Shown here: in pieces, positions 35,766 to 44,225 of the stretch
Layout of the letters: each line of letters starts with the position of its first letter
Position numbering within the stretch: the first letter of the stretch is position 1
Source of the DNA: Aliagarivorans taiwanensis DSM 22990
Lineage (GTDB): Bacteria > Pseudomonadota > Gammaproteobacteria > Enterobacterales > Celerinatantimonadaceae
Direction: 5' to 3'
DNA length: 50,452 nt
Assembly: GCF_000429505.1 (NCBI RefSeq)
Contig: NZ_AUBZ01000036.1
Span: forward strand, 1 to 50,452
The notes under the pieces: model-generated
Database searches by the model: none
What the model saw: the letters and a program-made list of their open reading frames with translations, nothing else
Told to the model about the DNA's origin: nothing
Translations under genes and position numbers: made by a program

Positions 35766-36884
35766 TTGACAGACCACAGCTACCAACTTATTGAAACAGA
35801 GGCGCAATTAGCGCCTCTGCTACGTTTACTCCAATCGCCTGAGCCGCTTTTGCTGGCGCTCGATACCGAGTTTATCCGCACCCGTACCTACTTCGCCAAA
35901 TTGGGTTTGTTACAGGTGTTCGATGGCGAGACCTGTTATCTGGTCGACCCCACCACGCTAGACCTGACTGAGATGTGGCAGCTGTTACGCCGCCATCACT
36001 GGATTTTGCACGCGTTTAATGAAGATCTGGAGATCATCAATCGCTTGGCTGGTGGCTTTGGTCTAAGTGTGTTCGATACCCAACTGGGTGCTGCTTTCTT
36101 GGAGCATGGCGCTAGCATGGGCTTCCAGCGTTTTGTTGAGCACTTTTTATCGGTGCAAGTCGATAAAGGTGAAGCGCGTACCGATTGGCTGGCGCGTCCG
36201 CTTACCCAAGCCCAGCTCAATTATGCTGCGCAGGATGTGATCTATCTGCTGCCCGCCTATCAAGAGCTTAAAGCCCAGCTACAAGATGCTGGCTGGTGGT
36301 CTGCTGCTATCGAAGAGAGCCAACGCATGGCCGATGCCAAGCTGCTTAAGAATGACCCTGAGCTGGCCTATCTGGATGTGAAGAACATCTGGCGACTATC
36401 TTCGCAGCAACTGGCGGTGTTAAAGTCAATGGCTACCTGGCGCGTGCTTGAAGCCGAGCGTCGCGATCTGGCGCTTAACAATGTAGTGAAGGGCGACTCG
36501 CTGTGGGAGCTTGCACGCAAGCAGCCGAACAACTTTACCCAGTTACAAGCGATGGGGCTGCCACCGATGGAAGTGAAAATCCATGGCAACCGCTTGATAA
36601 AGCTGATTAAGCAGGGTTTGCAAACCGAGGCGAGCGATTATCCCGAGAAGGTTAAGCGGATGGTTGATTACCCCAACTATAAGCCTGCCATGAAAGCGTT
36701 CCGAGAGATGATTGCGGGTATCGCGGCGGAAAAGGGCATTCCCGAGGACATGCTGGCCACCAAGAAGCTAATGCACGAGTACTTGCGTTGGCATTGGGAA
36801 GGGCGTGTAGAGAACCAGCCACAGGTGCTATGTGGCTGGCGTAAAACGCTAATGGAAGGGCCATTAGCGGAGTTGGACGTATAG
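35766..36884 (+). CDS. rnd: Ribonuclease D, TTG start
   Basis: 3'-5' exoribonuclease trimming tRNA and other small RNA ends. 372 residues (E. coli 375). DEDD exonuclease motifs: LALDTEFIRT (Exo I), HAFNEDLEII (Exo II) and YAAQDVIYLL (Exo III); two HRDC domains fill the C-terminal half. I chose TTG at 35766: AGGAG sits nine bases upstream, and the product MTDHSYQLI fits the family start. A GTG at 35757 would overlap that ribosome site. E. coli rnd is also known to start at UUG. The stop lies one base from the minE stop on the other strand. Confidence 0.93.
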   Translation: MTDHSYQLIETEAQLAPLLRLLQSPEPLLLALDTEFIRTRTYFAKLGLLQVFDGETCYLVDPTTLDLTEMWQLLRRHHWILHAFNEDLEIINRLAGGFGLSVFDTQLGAAFLEHGASMGFQRFVEHFLSVQVDKGEARTDWLARPLTQAQLNYAAQDVIYLLPAYQELKAQLQDAGWWSAAIEESQRMADAKLLKNDPELAYLDVKNIWRLSSQQLAVLKSMATWRVLEAERRDLALNNVVKGDSLWELARKQPNNFTQLQAMGLPPMEVKIHGNRLIKLIKQGLQTEASDYPEKVKRMVDYPNYKPAMKAFREMIAGIAAEKGIPEDMLATKKLMHEYLRWHWEGRVENQPQVLCGWRKTLMEGPLAELDV

Positions 36885-36885
36885 C

Positions 36886-37146
36886 CTAGCGGTTATCTGG
36901 CAGGGTGATGTTGAGCTCTAATACGCTGAGCTCTTCGCTGCGGTTATCCAGACTCACCTTTACATCATCCTGCTCAACCGCAACGTACTTCTTGATCACT
37001 TCCAAGATATCGCGCTGCAAATCGGGCAGATAATCCGGCCCATTGCGCTGGTTGCGCTCGTGGGCCACGATGATCTGCAGTCGTTCTTTGGCTTGCTTAG
37101 CGGTAGCTTCCGGTTTGCTCTGACGAAAATAATCCAATAACGACAT
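36886..37146 (-). CDS. minE: Cell division topological specificity factor MinE
   Basis: Stimulates MinD ATPase and drives pole-to-pole oscillation that places the division site at midcell. 86 residues (E. coli 88). The N-terminal membrane-targeting segment MSLLDYFRQ and the contact helix [14 protein letters not shown] match the family. Three bases after minD. Converges on rnd with no terminator between. Confidence 0.96.
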   Translation of the reverse strand: MSLLDYFRQSKPEATAKQAKERLQIIVAHERNQRNGPDYLPDLQRDILEVIKKYVAVEQDDVKVSLDNRSEELSVLELNITLPDNR

Positions 37147-37149
37147 GAC

Positions 37150-37962
37150 TTATGCTCCAAATAGGCGGCTCAGTAAGCCTTTCTTTTCTTCTGTCAGAAA
37201 ACGGAAATCCACTTCCTTACCCAATAAACGATCTACCGCATCACGGTAGGCCTTACCTGCATCGCTCTCATCATCGAGGATAACCGGCTCACCCGAGTTT
37301 GAGGCTTTCAGCACGGCTTGCGACTCCGGGATCACACCCAACAGCGGGATAGCCAAGATCTCTTCAACATCTTCCACGCTTAACATATCGCCTCGGTTAA
37401 CCCGGCTTGGATCGTAACGGGTGAGCAGCAGGTGTTCGCGCACAGGCTCGAGCCCTTGCTCTGCACGCAGGGATTTGCTGCTAAGCATACCCAAGATGCG
37501 GTCAGAGTCGCGCACCGAGCTCACCTCTGGGTTGGTGGTGATAATCGCTTCGTCGGCGAAGTAGAGCGCCATAATTGCGCCAGTTTCGATGCCTGCAGGT
37601 GAGTCGCAGATGATGAAGTCGAACTCCATCTCGCGCAGGTTATCCAGTACGGTTTGCACGCCTTCTTTGGTAAGCGCGTCTTTGTCACGGGTTTGTGAGG
37701 CAGGAAGCACGTAAAGGTTATCGACCCGCTTGTCTTTAATCAGGCTTTGGTTGAGGTTTGATTCGCCTTTGATGACATTAACAAAGTCATACACCACACG
37801 ACGCTCACAACCCATAATTAGGTCGAGGTTGCGTAGGCCAATATCAAAATCGATGATAACGGTTTTAAAGCCACTTAATGCTAGGCCAGTGCCAATGGCG
37901 GCACTGGAGGTGGTTTTTCCGACGCCACCTTTACCGGAGGTAACAACTACCACTTTAGACAT
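37150..37962 (-). CDS. minD: Septum site-determining ATPase MinD
   Basis: Membrane-binding ATPase that recruits MinC. 270 residues (E. coli identical length). Deviant Walker A KGGVGKTT at residues 10-17, DFDIGLRNLDLIMG as switch region, and ICDSPAGIE as Walker B. The C-terminal amphipathic helix KKGLLSRLFG is the membrane anchor. AAGGA lies before the ATG. Between minC and minE. Confidence 0.97.
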   Translation of the reverse strand: MSKVVVVTSGKGGVGKTTSSAAIGTGLALSGFKTVIIDFDIGLRNLDLIMGCERRVVYDFVNVIKGESNLNQSLIKDKRVDNLYVLPASQTRDKDALTKEGVQTVLDNLREMEFDFIICDSPAGIETGAIMALYFADEAIITTNPEVSSVRDSDRILGMLSSKSLRAEQGLEPVREHLLLTRYDPSRVNRGDMLSVEDVEEILAIPLLGVIPESQAVLKASNSGEPVILDDESDAGKAYRDAVDRLLGKEVDFRFLTEEKKGLLSRLFGA

Positions 37963-37987
37963 GGGAAATCCTTATTTTAATGTGTAA

Positions 37988-38680
37988 CTAAGCCAGTGGG
38001 CTAATCACTAGCTTGTCCTGTTCAATATGAATAACACTGGCGCGAGCTAAAGACTCGACCATCTGTTCATTTAATAAATAGGTACCGGCAATAGAGACTA
38101 ATTCTGCTTGCAGGTCCTGACAAAAAATCTTGGCTTGTTTAATCCCTTTGGCACCCGCAATTGCGCGTCCGCGCAGCGCGCCATAGATATGAATATCACC
38201 GTCGGCGATTACCTCTGCGCCGTTACTGACCGAGCCGACGATGACCAAATCGCCGCTATCAGCATAAACTTGCTGGCCCGAGCGTACATGGCCATGCACA
38301 ACTTTTGTGGCTGAGTTGGCGGATTGAGGAGCGGGAGTGGGCGGGTTTGCAGGTCGGCTCTCACTTTGCAGGGCGCCCGCTGTCATCACAGCCAAGCCCG
38401 CACTACGTGCCGAGTCCTTTTGCTGTTGGTTGCGACAAGCGGTGACGCCAACCGGAACAAAATCTTGTCCCTCGATCACCTCTTTGAGCTGGGCAAAATC
38501 TAGTTCATCATCGGCTTGTGAGACATCGACGACCACCGGTGCACAATTAAAAAAGTGGGGCGCCTTGGCAATCTTATCCATAAGTATGTTTTGAAGCGCG
38601 TCCAAGCTATTGCTGCCTAGCTTAATCACGGTAAGGGTGAAGCCAGTGCCTTTAAATTCGATATCCGGTGATGTTTGCAA
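37988..38680 (-). CDS. minC: Septum site-determining protein MinC, TTG start
   Basis: FtsZ inhibitor placed at the poles by MinD. 230 residues. The N-terminal FtsZ-binding domain (about 1-105) is followed by a Pro/Ala-rich linker (about 107-125) and the C-terminal beta-helix with HVRSGQQVYADSGDL, the MinD-contact RSGQ motif, and IYGALRGRAIAGA. The start appears to be TTG at 38680 with AAGGA seven bases ahead; no in-frame ATG fits. First gene of the minCDE operon. Confidence 0.95.
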   Translation of the reverse strand: MQTSPDIEFKGTGFTLTVIKLGSNSLDALQNILMDKIAKAPHFFNCAPVVVDVSQADDELDFAQLKEVIEGQDFVPVGVTACRNQQQKDSARSAGLAVMTAGALQSESRPANPPTPAPQSANSATKVVHGHVRSGQQVYADSGDLVIVGSVSNGAEVIADGDIHIYGALRGRAIAGAKGIKQAKIFCQDLQAELVSIAGTYLLNEQMVESLARASVIHIEQDKLVISPLA

Positions 38681-38738
38681 CTGCGGGTCCTTTCTGCTGC
38701 GCTTAGCGATGATTAGTCATGATGTTTACAAATGACTC

Positions 38739-38747
38739 TGTTATAGT
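38739..38747 (+). promoter_or_regulatory. Candidate promoter for ycgL
   Basis: Extended -10 TG-T-TATAGT ending 43 bases before the ycgL start; the -35 region is poor. The complementary strand holds TATAAC at about 38742-38747, so the minCDE promoter may overlap it. Confidence 0.4.
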
Positions 38748-38790
38748 TTTTTTGATTCAAGCCTGAGTTCCCAAGGATACTAGTTATTTG

Positions 38791-39087
38791 ATGTTCTGTG
38801 CAGTCTATAAAAGCCTCAAAAAGCAACAAACCTATTTGTATGTCGAGAAAAAGGACGATTTCTCCAAGGTTCCTCAGGAACTACTGACATTACTCGGCCA
38901 ATTAGAGCTGGTAATGTTAATGGCCAAGCGCCCGGAAAAGGATTTGGTGCAGGTCTCAATCGATGAGTTGGCAGGTTCTCTTAGCGATCAAGGCTACCAC
39001 CTGCAACTGCCTCCTCCTCCGATTGACCACCTCAAACAACACCAGCAACATAAGCAAGAACAACAAAAAAAGGAGGGTAAAAGGTGA
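38791..39087 (+). CDS. ycgL: YcgL domain protein
   Basis: 98 residues. MFCAVYKSLKKQQTYLYVEK and YHLQLPPPPIDHLKQH match the YcgL (UPF0745) family, a small fold with no settled function. The C-terminal 20 residues are Gln/Lys rich, charged and probably disordered. An adjoining TTG at 38788 could also be the start. In E. coli it likewise lies next to the min operon. Its stop overlaps the mltB start (GTGA). Confidence 0.92.
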   Translation: MFCAVYKSLKKQQTYLYVEKKDDFSKVPQELLTLLGQLELVMLMAKRPEKDLVQVSIDELAGSLSDQGYHLQLPPPPIDHLKQHQQHKQEQQKKEGKR

Positions 39088-40052
39088 TCAAACGATTCCT
39101 TTTGCTGGCGGGCTGCAGTTTTTGCCTAAACTTGAGTGCCAACGCCGATTTTCAAGCCTATATAGAGACCTTACAGCAGCGTGCTGATGAGGCCGGTATT
39201 TCCCAAGAGATCAGTCGCGCCGCCTTGGCGCAAGCCGAGTATGTGCCACGGGCAATCTCGGCTGACCGTAACCAACCCGAAAAAAAGCTCACGCTGGATG
39301 AGTATATTCCTCGCGCGGTGCCTAAGTGGAAGGTGCAGCAGGCGCGAGCGCTGTATAAGAAACACTATCCGGCGTTAGAGCAAATCGCAGAGAAGTACCA
39401 GGTTCAACCGCGCTTTGTGGTGGCCTTGTGGGGCGTAGAATCCAACTTTGGTCGCTATATGGGTAACTATAACGTGGTGTCGGCACTGTCGACCATGGCG
39501 TTCGAAGGGCGTCGCGAGGAGTTCTTCTCTAACCAGTTGATGGACGCGCTCAAGATTTTGGAGCAACAGCATATCTCCATCGAGAATATGAAAGGCTCGT
39601 GGGCGGGCGCGATGGGGCAGGTGCAGTTTATGCCAAGCTCATTCCTCGCCTATGCGGTTGACCAAAGCGGTGACGGTAAACAGGATATTTGGGGCAATAC
39701 CGATGACGCCTTGGCCTCTGCGGCTAACTACCTTCATTCCCACGGCTGGAATGACGATCAGACCTGGGGACGCCAGGTTCGATTGCCAGAGAGCTTCGAC
39801 CAGAACTTGTTGGGGCTAGACAAGCAACTTAGCTTGTCAGATCTGCAAGACCTAGGCGTACGCCGCATGGATGGCAATGACTTACCGCAGCGAGACTTGA
39901 TGGCCTCAGTGGTTGCGCCGGATGGTATAGAGGGGAGGGTGTACTTGGCTTACGACAACTACCGTACCCTGATGCGCTGGAATCGTAGCTACTACTTTGT
40001 CTCTGCAGTTGGCTATCTGTCGGATGCTATCGCTTATCCACCGGTGATGTAA
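39084..40052 (+). CDS. Lytic murein transglycosylase, MltB family
   Basis: Cleaves peptidoglycan between MurNAc and GlcNAc, leaving 1,6-anhydro ends. 322 residues. The signal peptide is MIKRFLLLAGCSFCLNLSANA; GCS around residue 11 is not a good lipobox, so it is probably periplasmic and soluble rather than an OM lipoprotein like MltB. The catalytic Glu is in ALWGVESNFGRYMG; GSWAGAMGQVQFMPSSFLAYA is the SLT_2 core. GTG start with AGGAGGG upstream, overlapping the ycgL stop. Its presence between ycgL and ycgM differs from E. coli. Confidence 0.9.
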   Translation: MIKRFLLLAGCSFCLNLSANADFQAYIETLQQRADEAGISQEISRAALAQAEYVPRAISADRNQPEKKLTLDEYIPRAVPKWKVQQARALYKKHYPALEQIAEKYQVQPRFVVALWGVESNFGRYMGNYNVVSALSTMAFEGRREEFFSNQLMDALKILEQQHISIENMKGSWAGAMGQVQFMPSSFLAYAVDQSGDGKQDIWGNTDDALASAANYLHSHGWNDDQTWGRQVRLPESFDQNLLGLDKQLSLSDLQDLGVRRMDGNDLPQRDLMASVVAPDGIEGRVYLAYDNYRTLMRWNRSYYFVSAVGYLSDAIAYPPVM

Positions 40053-40053
40053 T

Positions 40054-40725
40054 ATGGCTGACTATCAGCACCACTTTTTCGACGAACGCTTAGCGCTGCC
40101 CACTCCGCAAAAAGCGGTGTGCGTTGGGCAAAACTACCTTGCACATATGCAGGAAATGGGCGGTGTGCCTGTCAGCGAAGCGATGTTCTTTATCAAACCG
40201 CTGAGCGCTTTTGTCGGTTTATCGGAGCAACTCGGAATACCCAGGAATCAAGGTGCGGTGCATTTTGAGCTGGAACTCGTGGTGTTGCTTGGCAAAGCCC
40301 TGACCAATGCCTCTGAGGAAGAGTGCCAGCAAGCGATTGTGGGCTATGCCGCAGGGTTGGACCTGACATTGCGGGACGTGCAAGCAGAGCTTAAGCAGCG
40401 TGGTCACCCTTGGGAACGGGCCAAAGCCTTCGACGGCAGTGCTGCGATATCGCCGTTTGTGCTGGTCGACTCAAAAGAGGCGTTGCGGGCGCTTGCTGAG
40501 ATGGACTTGCAGCTTCACTGCAATGGCGAGCTTCGTCAACAAGGAAATACGCGGCAACTGCTGCGTTCTATTGCAACCTTATTGTCACAAGCCTCACACT
40601 GCTTTACCCTTGCGCCCGGCGACGTGCTGTTCACAGGCACGCCCGCAGGCGTAGGCCCCTTGCTGGTTGGTGATGACATCAAATTGCAGGTGGGTGAGAT
40701 TTCCATGCAGACCCGAGTAGTGTAA
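40054..40725 (+). CDS. ycgM: Fumarylacetoacetate hydrolase family protein YcgM
   Basis: 223 residues, FAHD1-type. CVGQNYLAHMQEMG, FFIKPLSAF and the metal-binding HFELELVVLLGK (Glu-Glu) and LDLTLRDVQ with Asp are the family active site; FTGTPAGVGPL is the final conserved loop. Relatives hydrolyse acylpyruvates or act on oxaloacetate (decarboxylation or tautomerisation), so the precise reaction here is uncertain. It starts one base after the mltB stop and ends directly against ycgN. Confidence 0.9.
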   Translation: MADYQHHFFDERLALPTPQKAVCVGQNYLAHMQEMGGVPVSEAMFFIKPLSAFVGLSEQLGIPRNQGAVHFELELVVLLGKALTNASEEECQQAIVGYAAGLDLTLRDVQAELKQRGHPWERAKAFDGSAAISPFVLVDSKEALRALAEMDLQLHCNGELRQQGNTRQLLRSIATLLSQASHCFTLAPGDVLFTGTPAGVGPLLVGDDIKLQVGEISMQTRVV

Positions 40726-41181
40726 GTGTTAGAACCCGAATTTTGGCGTAGTAAAACCCTGGCCCAGATGAACGATCAGGAGTGGGAAGCCCTTTGCGAT
40801 GGCTGTGGTAAGTGTTGTCTGTCCAAGCTAATCGATGAAGATACCGATGAACTGTACTTTACCAACATCGCTTGTGTACTGCTGAACAATAAAACCTGTC
40901 AGTGTTCCGACTACCCCAATCGCTTTGCCAAGGTCAGCGACTGCGTCAAGATTACCCTCGATGATATGGAAGCCTTTCAGTGGCTGCCGACCACCTGTGC
41001 CTACCGCCGTTTGGTGGAGGGGCGTGACCTGCCGAGTTGGCACCCCTTGCTACATAAAGGTAAGAAGTCCAAGATGCATCAGGCAGGCGCTTCGATCCGC
41101 GGTAAGGTGATTTGCGAAAGTGAGCTGCGAGGCCCTGCGCAGGATTACATCGTTACCTGGCCGATTGAAGACTGCGAGTAA
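40726..41181 (+). CDS. ycgN: YcgN family cysteine-cluster protein
   Basis: 151 residues. WEALCDGCGKCCLSKL is the UPF0153/UPF0260 cysteine motif thought to bind zinc or iron; further cysteines in CVLLNNKTCQCSDYPNR complete it. Function unknown; conserved next to ycgM and ycgL. The GTG start follows the ycgM stop with no gap, which implies coupled translation. A hairpin terminator follows at 41210. Confidence 0.93.
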   Translation: MLEPEFWRSKTLAQMNDQEWEALCDGCGKCCLSKLIDEDTDELYFTNIACVLLNNKTCQCSDYPNRFAKVSDCVKITLDDMEAFQWLPTTCAYRRLVEGRDLPSWHPLLHKGKKSKMHQAGASIRGKVICESELRGPAQDYIVTWPIEDCE

Positions 41182-41204
41182 GCCTACTTCTCTAGCAAGT
41201 GATA

Positions 41205-41234
41205 AAAGAAAAGCCGCATTAAGCGGCTTTATTG
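41205..41234. terminator. Shared terminator between ycgN and dsbB
   Basis: AAAGCCGC pairs with GCGGCTTT (41210-41217 with 41223-41230) around a five-base loop. On the minus strand TTTTCTTTT follows, giving dsbB a good U tract; the plus strand has only TTTATTG. Confidence 0.8.
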
Positions 41235-41255
41235 TGGGCGTGTATAACTTGAAGG

Positions 41256-41774
41256 TTACTTCTTAAAGATGCTGACAACCGAAAGCAGGCTAAAGATAGC
41301 TGCCAAGCCGAGATAGACGGCGAACACCACAATCAGCCATTGTGGCATGGTCCAACCCATAAAGATCCAGTCGATTTCATCACAGAAGCCGTTAGGATTG
41401 AACACCGCTGGGAACCACACATCTAGCTTGAACCAGCTTGGATAGCTGGCGAAAAAGTCGCAGGTGGCAAACGGACTCGGGTTTAGTTGGTAGTCGGTAT
41501 GGGTAATAGCCAGATCCAAGCCCCAGATACTGCTGGGTATCCACAGGCCGAATCCTAGCAAGCGAGCCACCCAAGTGCGAGGGAAGGTAGCGCCCAACAG
41601 CCCCGCAAACATCACGCCCATCATCGCGGTACGCTCGTAAACACACATCACGCATGGGTCTAGCTTCAGACCGTATTGGAAGAAGAGGGCGGTAAGCTCT
41701 AGCACAAAAGCGGAGAACGCCAATAACAACCATGGCCAACGTTGCTTGGGCATGTCGCTTAGAAACTGATACAT
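41256..41774 (-). CDS. dsbB: Disulfide bond formation protein DsbB
   Basis: Inner-membrane oxidoreductase that re-oxidises DsbA and passes electrons to quinone. 172 residues, four transmembrane helices. First redox pair CVMC in the first periplasmic loop (LDPCVMCVYER); the second pair is the Cys in FATCDFF and the Cys in NGFCDEI. The conserved Arg after CVMC (YER) for quinone contact is present. The AAGG before the ATG is very close, so initiation may be weak. Divergent from fadR. Confidence 0.95.
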   Translation of the reverse strand: MYQFLSDMPKQRWPWLLLAFSAFVLELTALFFQYGLKLDPCVMCVYERTAMMGVMFAGLLGATFPRTWVARLLGFGLWIPSSIWGLDLAITHTDYQLNPSPFATCDFFASYPSWFKLDVWFPAVFNPNGFCDEIDWIFMGWTMPQWLIVVFAVYLGLAAIFSLLSVVSIFKK

Positions 41775-41913
41775 CCTTATTACCTTAACATTCAGGTCAA
41801 AAAATACTCACTCGGGGCGAGCTATTGTGAAAGCCAACTTTACCCTGCGCTAAGTGCTTGTTACAAGACGTGATCAAGCTCTATTAAACAACTTTACATA
41901 GCCTTACAAAGGT

Positions 41914-41930
41914 TTGAGTTCAGACCAGTG
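41914..41930. promoter_or_regulatory. Candidate FadR operator upstream of fadR
   Basis: TTGAGTTC-A-GACCAGTG aligns with the FadR consensus AACTGGTC-N-GACCAGTT: seven of eight in the right half, three of eight in the left. It ends just before the fadR -35. This suggests autoregulation, but with one good half only. Confidence 0.4.
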
Positions 41931-41931
41931 C

Positions 41932-41960
41932 TTTTGCTTTATACAGTGCTTTGCTATTAT
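41932..41960 (+). promoter_or_regulatory. Probable fadR promoter
   Basis: TTTGCT (41933-41938) and TATTAT (41955-41960) are separated by 16 bases and lie 38 bases before the fadR ATG. The -10 is good, the -35 modest. Confidence 0.6.
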
Positions 41961-41997
41961 CGCGGGGCATTAACACAGCGGTAATAGAGAACTAGGC

Positions 41998-42711
41998 ATG
42001 GTAATAAAAGCAAAAAGCCCCGCAGGCTTTGCAGAACAATACATCATCGAATCAATCTGGAATAACCGATTTGCGCCCGGTTCCATTTTGCCCGCAGAGC
42101 GTGAGCTCTCCGAGCTTATTGGTGTGACCCGCACCACCTTGCGTGAGGTGCTGCAGCGCCTGGCACGTGATGGATGGTTGACCATTCAACATGGTAAACC
42201 CACCAAAGTGAACAATTTCTGGGAAACCGCCGGACTTAACATCCTTGAAACCCTAGCCAAGCTGGATAAAGAGCAAGTGCCCGAGCTGTTTGAGCAGCTG
42301 CTTTCTGCGCGCACTAACATCAGCGTGATCTTTATTCGTGCAGCACTGAAAAACAACCCTGAGAAGAGCCAAGAGTTGATCGCCCGTCATAGCGAGCTGG
42401 CACAGGAAGGTAAGGTCTATGCAGAGTTTGACTACACCTTGCTACATGGTCTTGCGTTTGCCTCCGGCAACCCATTGTACGCACTGATTTTAAATGGCTT
42501 TAAGGGCTTGTACGAATCGGTAGGTAGCTACTACTTCGACGACCCTGAAGCACGCCGCTTGGCCAATGACTTCTACACTCAGTTGGGCGTACTAGCCGGC
42601 TCAGGTGAGTACGACAAAACCCTGCAAGTGGTGCGTCGCTATGGTATCGAAAGTAGCGCCATTTGGCAGCGCGTTCGCCAGCGCATGCCAAATGACATTA
42701 TGGAAGACTAA
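41998..42711 (+). CDS. fadR: Fatty acid metabolism regulator FadR
   Basis: GntR-family regulator that represses fatty-acid degradation and activates unsaturated fatty-acid synthesis; acyl-CoA releases it from DNA. 237 residues (E. coli 239). The N-terminal winged helix-turn-helix includes [20 protein letters not shown] and the wing [10 protein letters not shown]. The C-terminal all-helical domain binds acyl-CoA (about 80-237). Convergent with ycgB, as in E. coli, and divergent from dsbB. The ribosome site (GAGAACTAGGC) is weak. Confidence 0.96.
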   Translation: MVIKAKSPAGFAEQYIIESIWNNRFAPGSILPAERELSELIGVTRTTLREVLQRLARDGWLTIQHGKPTKVNNFWETAGLNILETLAKLDKEQVPELFEQLLSARTNISVIFIRAALKNNPEKSQELIARHSELAQEGKVYAEFDYTLLHGLAFASGNPLYALILNGFKGLYESVGSYYFDDPEARRLANDFYTQLGVLAGSGEYDKTLQVVRRYGIESSAIWQRVRQRMPNDIMED

Positions 42712-42718
42712 GTTTTGA

Positions 42719-42750
42719 TTAGGGCGCTGGAGGACAGCGCCCTAATATTT
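42719..42750 (+). terminator. fadR terminator overlapping the ycgB 3' end
   Basis: TAGGGCGCTG pairs with CAGCGCCCTA (42720-42729 with 42735-42744) around a five-base loop, followed by ATATTT. The hairpin includes the ycgB stop and its last codons, so one sequence serves as coding DNA on one strand and as terminator on the other. Confidence 0.7.
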
Positions 42751-44218
42751 CCACCTTCCCGCTGGGGTTCACTTGCTCAAGTACCACTTCAAAGCCCCAC
42801 AATCTATGCAAATGCTTCAACACTTCATCTAGGCTATCGGCCAAAGGTATTCCCTGATGGGGGACATAGCGCAAGGTCAGCGAACGGTCGCCGCGCAGCG
42901 CGACATTGTAGACCTGAATATTCGGCTCAATATTGCTGAGGTTGTATTGGGCAGACAGCGCAGAGCGAATGTCTTGATAGCCCTGCTCATCGTGGATAGC
43001 GTCGATCTCCAGATAGGGCTTCTTATCGTCGTCGTGCAGAGTGAACAGTTTAAAATCGCGGATAACCTGCGGCGACAAATACTGAGCGATAAACGACTCA
43101 TCTTTGAAGTTATGCATTGCGAAGTGCAAGGTCTCTAGCCAGTCTTTACCTGCAATGTCGGGGAACCATCGGCAGTCCTCCGGGGTTGGGTGTTCACAGA
43201 TGCGGCGAATATCACGCATCATCGCAAAACCGAGTGCGTAGGGGTTGATTCCGCTGTAGTAGGGGCTGTTGTACTCCGGCTGCATTACTACTGAGGTGTG
43301 GCTATGTAGCACTTCCAGCAGTACTTTTTCGGTGATCTGCCCGTGGTCATACAGGTGATTCATGATGGTGTAATGCCAGAAGGTGGCCCAGCCTTCGTTC
43401 ATCACTTGAGTTTGCTTTTGCGGATAGAAGTACTGGCTGATCTTGCGCACGATGCGGATGATCTCGCGTTGCCAGGTCTCGAGCAGCGGAGCGTTTTTCT
43501 CGATAAAGTAGAGAATGTTCTCCTCAGGGGATGCCGGGAACTTCACCGACTTCAGTGTTTCATCTTTCTGTTTGGTCGGAATGGTTCGCCACAGCTCGTT
43601 GATTTGGCTTTGTAAGTACTCGGTGCGTGCTTGTTGACGGCTCTTTTCCTCTTCCATGGAGATGGGGCTAGGGCGTTTGTAACGGTCCACCCCGTAATTC
43701 ATAAGCGCATGGCAGGAGTCGAGGACTTCTTCCACTTCATCAACGCCATAGCGTGCTTCGCATTCGCTGATGTAGTTTTTAGCGAACACTAGGTAATCGA
43801 TGATAGAGCTGGCGTCGGTCCAGGTCTTAAACAGGTAGTTATTCTTAAAAAAGCTGTTGTGGCCATAGCAGGCGTGCGCCATTACCAATGCCTGCATCGG
43901 TAGGGTGTTCTCTTCCATTAAATAGGCGATACACGGGCTGGAGTTGATCACTATCTCGTAGGCCAAGCCCATCTGGCCGCGCTTATAGGTTTGCTCGGTT
44001 TGAATAAACTTCTTGCCATAGGACCAGTGGTTATAGCCAATGGGCATGCCCACGCTGGAGTAGGCATCCATCATCTGCTCGGCGGTGATTACCTCAATTT
44101 GGTTGGGGTAAGTATCTAGGCGATATAGCTTGGCTACCTCGGCGATAGCCTGGTGATAATCTTCCAGAAGGTCAAACGTCCAATCCGGTCCATCAGGTAA
44201 GGGCTTGTTGGCTGACAT
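42719..44218 (-). CDS. ycgB: SpoVR family protein (YcgB)
   Basis: 499 residues, cytoplasmic. WTFDLLEDYHQAIAEVA opens it, and MNEGWATFWHYTIMNHLYD, YNHWSYGKKF and MAHACYGHNSFFKNNY are hallmark blocks rich in His and Glu that could bind a metal. SpoVR takes part in spore cortex formation in Bacillus; in proteobacteria the family is tied to stationary-phase and stress, with no known reaction. It starts seven bases after yeaH, with GAGG upstream; last of three genes with yeaG and yeaH. Confidence 0.95.
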   Translation of the reverse strand: MSANKPLPDGPDWTFDLLEDYHQAIAEVAKLYRLDTYPNQIEVITAEQMMDAYSSVGMPIGYNHWSYGKKFIQTEQTYKRGQMGLAYEIVINSSPCIAYLMEENTLPMQALVMAHACYGHNSFFKNNYLFKTWTDASSIIDYLVFAKNYISECEARYGVDEVEEVLDSCHALMNYGVDRYKRPSPISMEEEKSRQQARTEYLQSQINELWRTIPTKQKDETLKSVKFPASPEENILYFIEKNAPLLETWQREIIRIVRKISQYFYPQKQTQVMNEGWATFWHYTIMNHLYDHGQITEKVLLEVLHSHTSVVMQPEYNSPYYSGINPYALGFAMMRDIRRICEHPTPEDCRWFPDIAGKDWLETLHFAMHNFKDESFIAQYLSPQVIRDFKLFTLHDDDKKPYLEIDAIHDEQGYQDIRSALSAQYNLSNIEPNIQVYNVALRGDRSLTLRYVPHQGIPLADSLDEVLKHLHRLWGFEVVLEQVNPSGKVEILGRCPPAP

Positions 44219-44225
44219 AACTACC

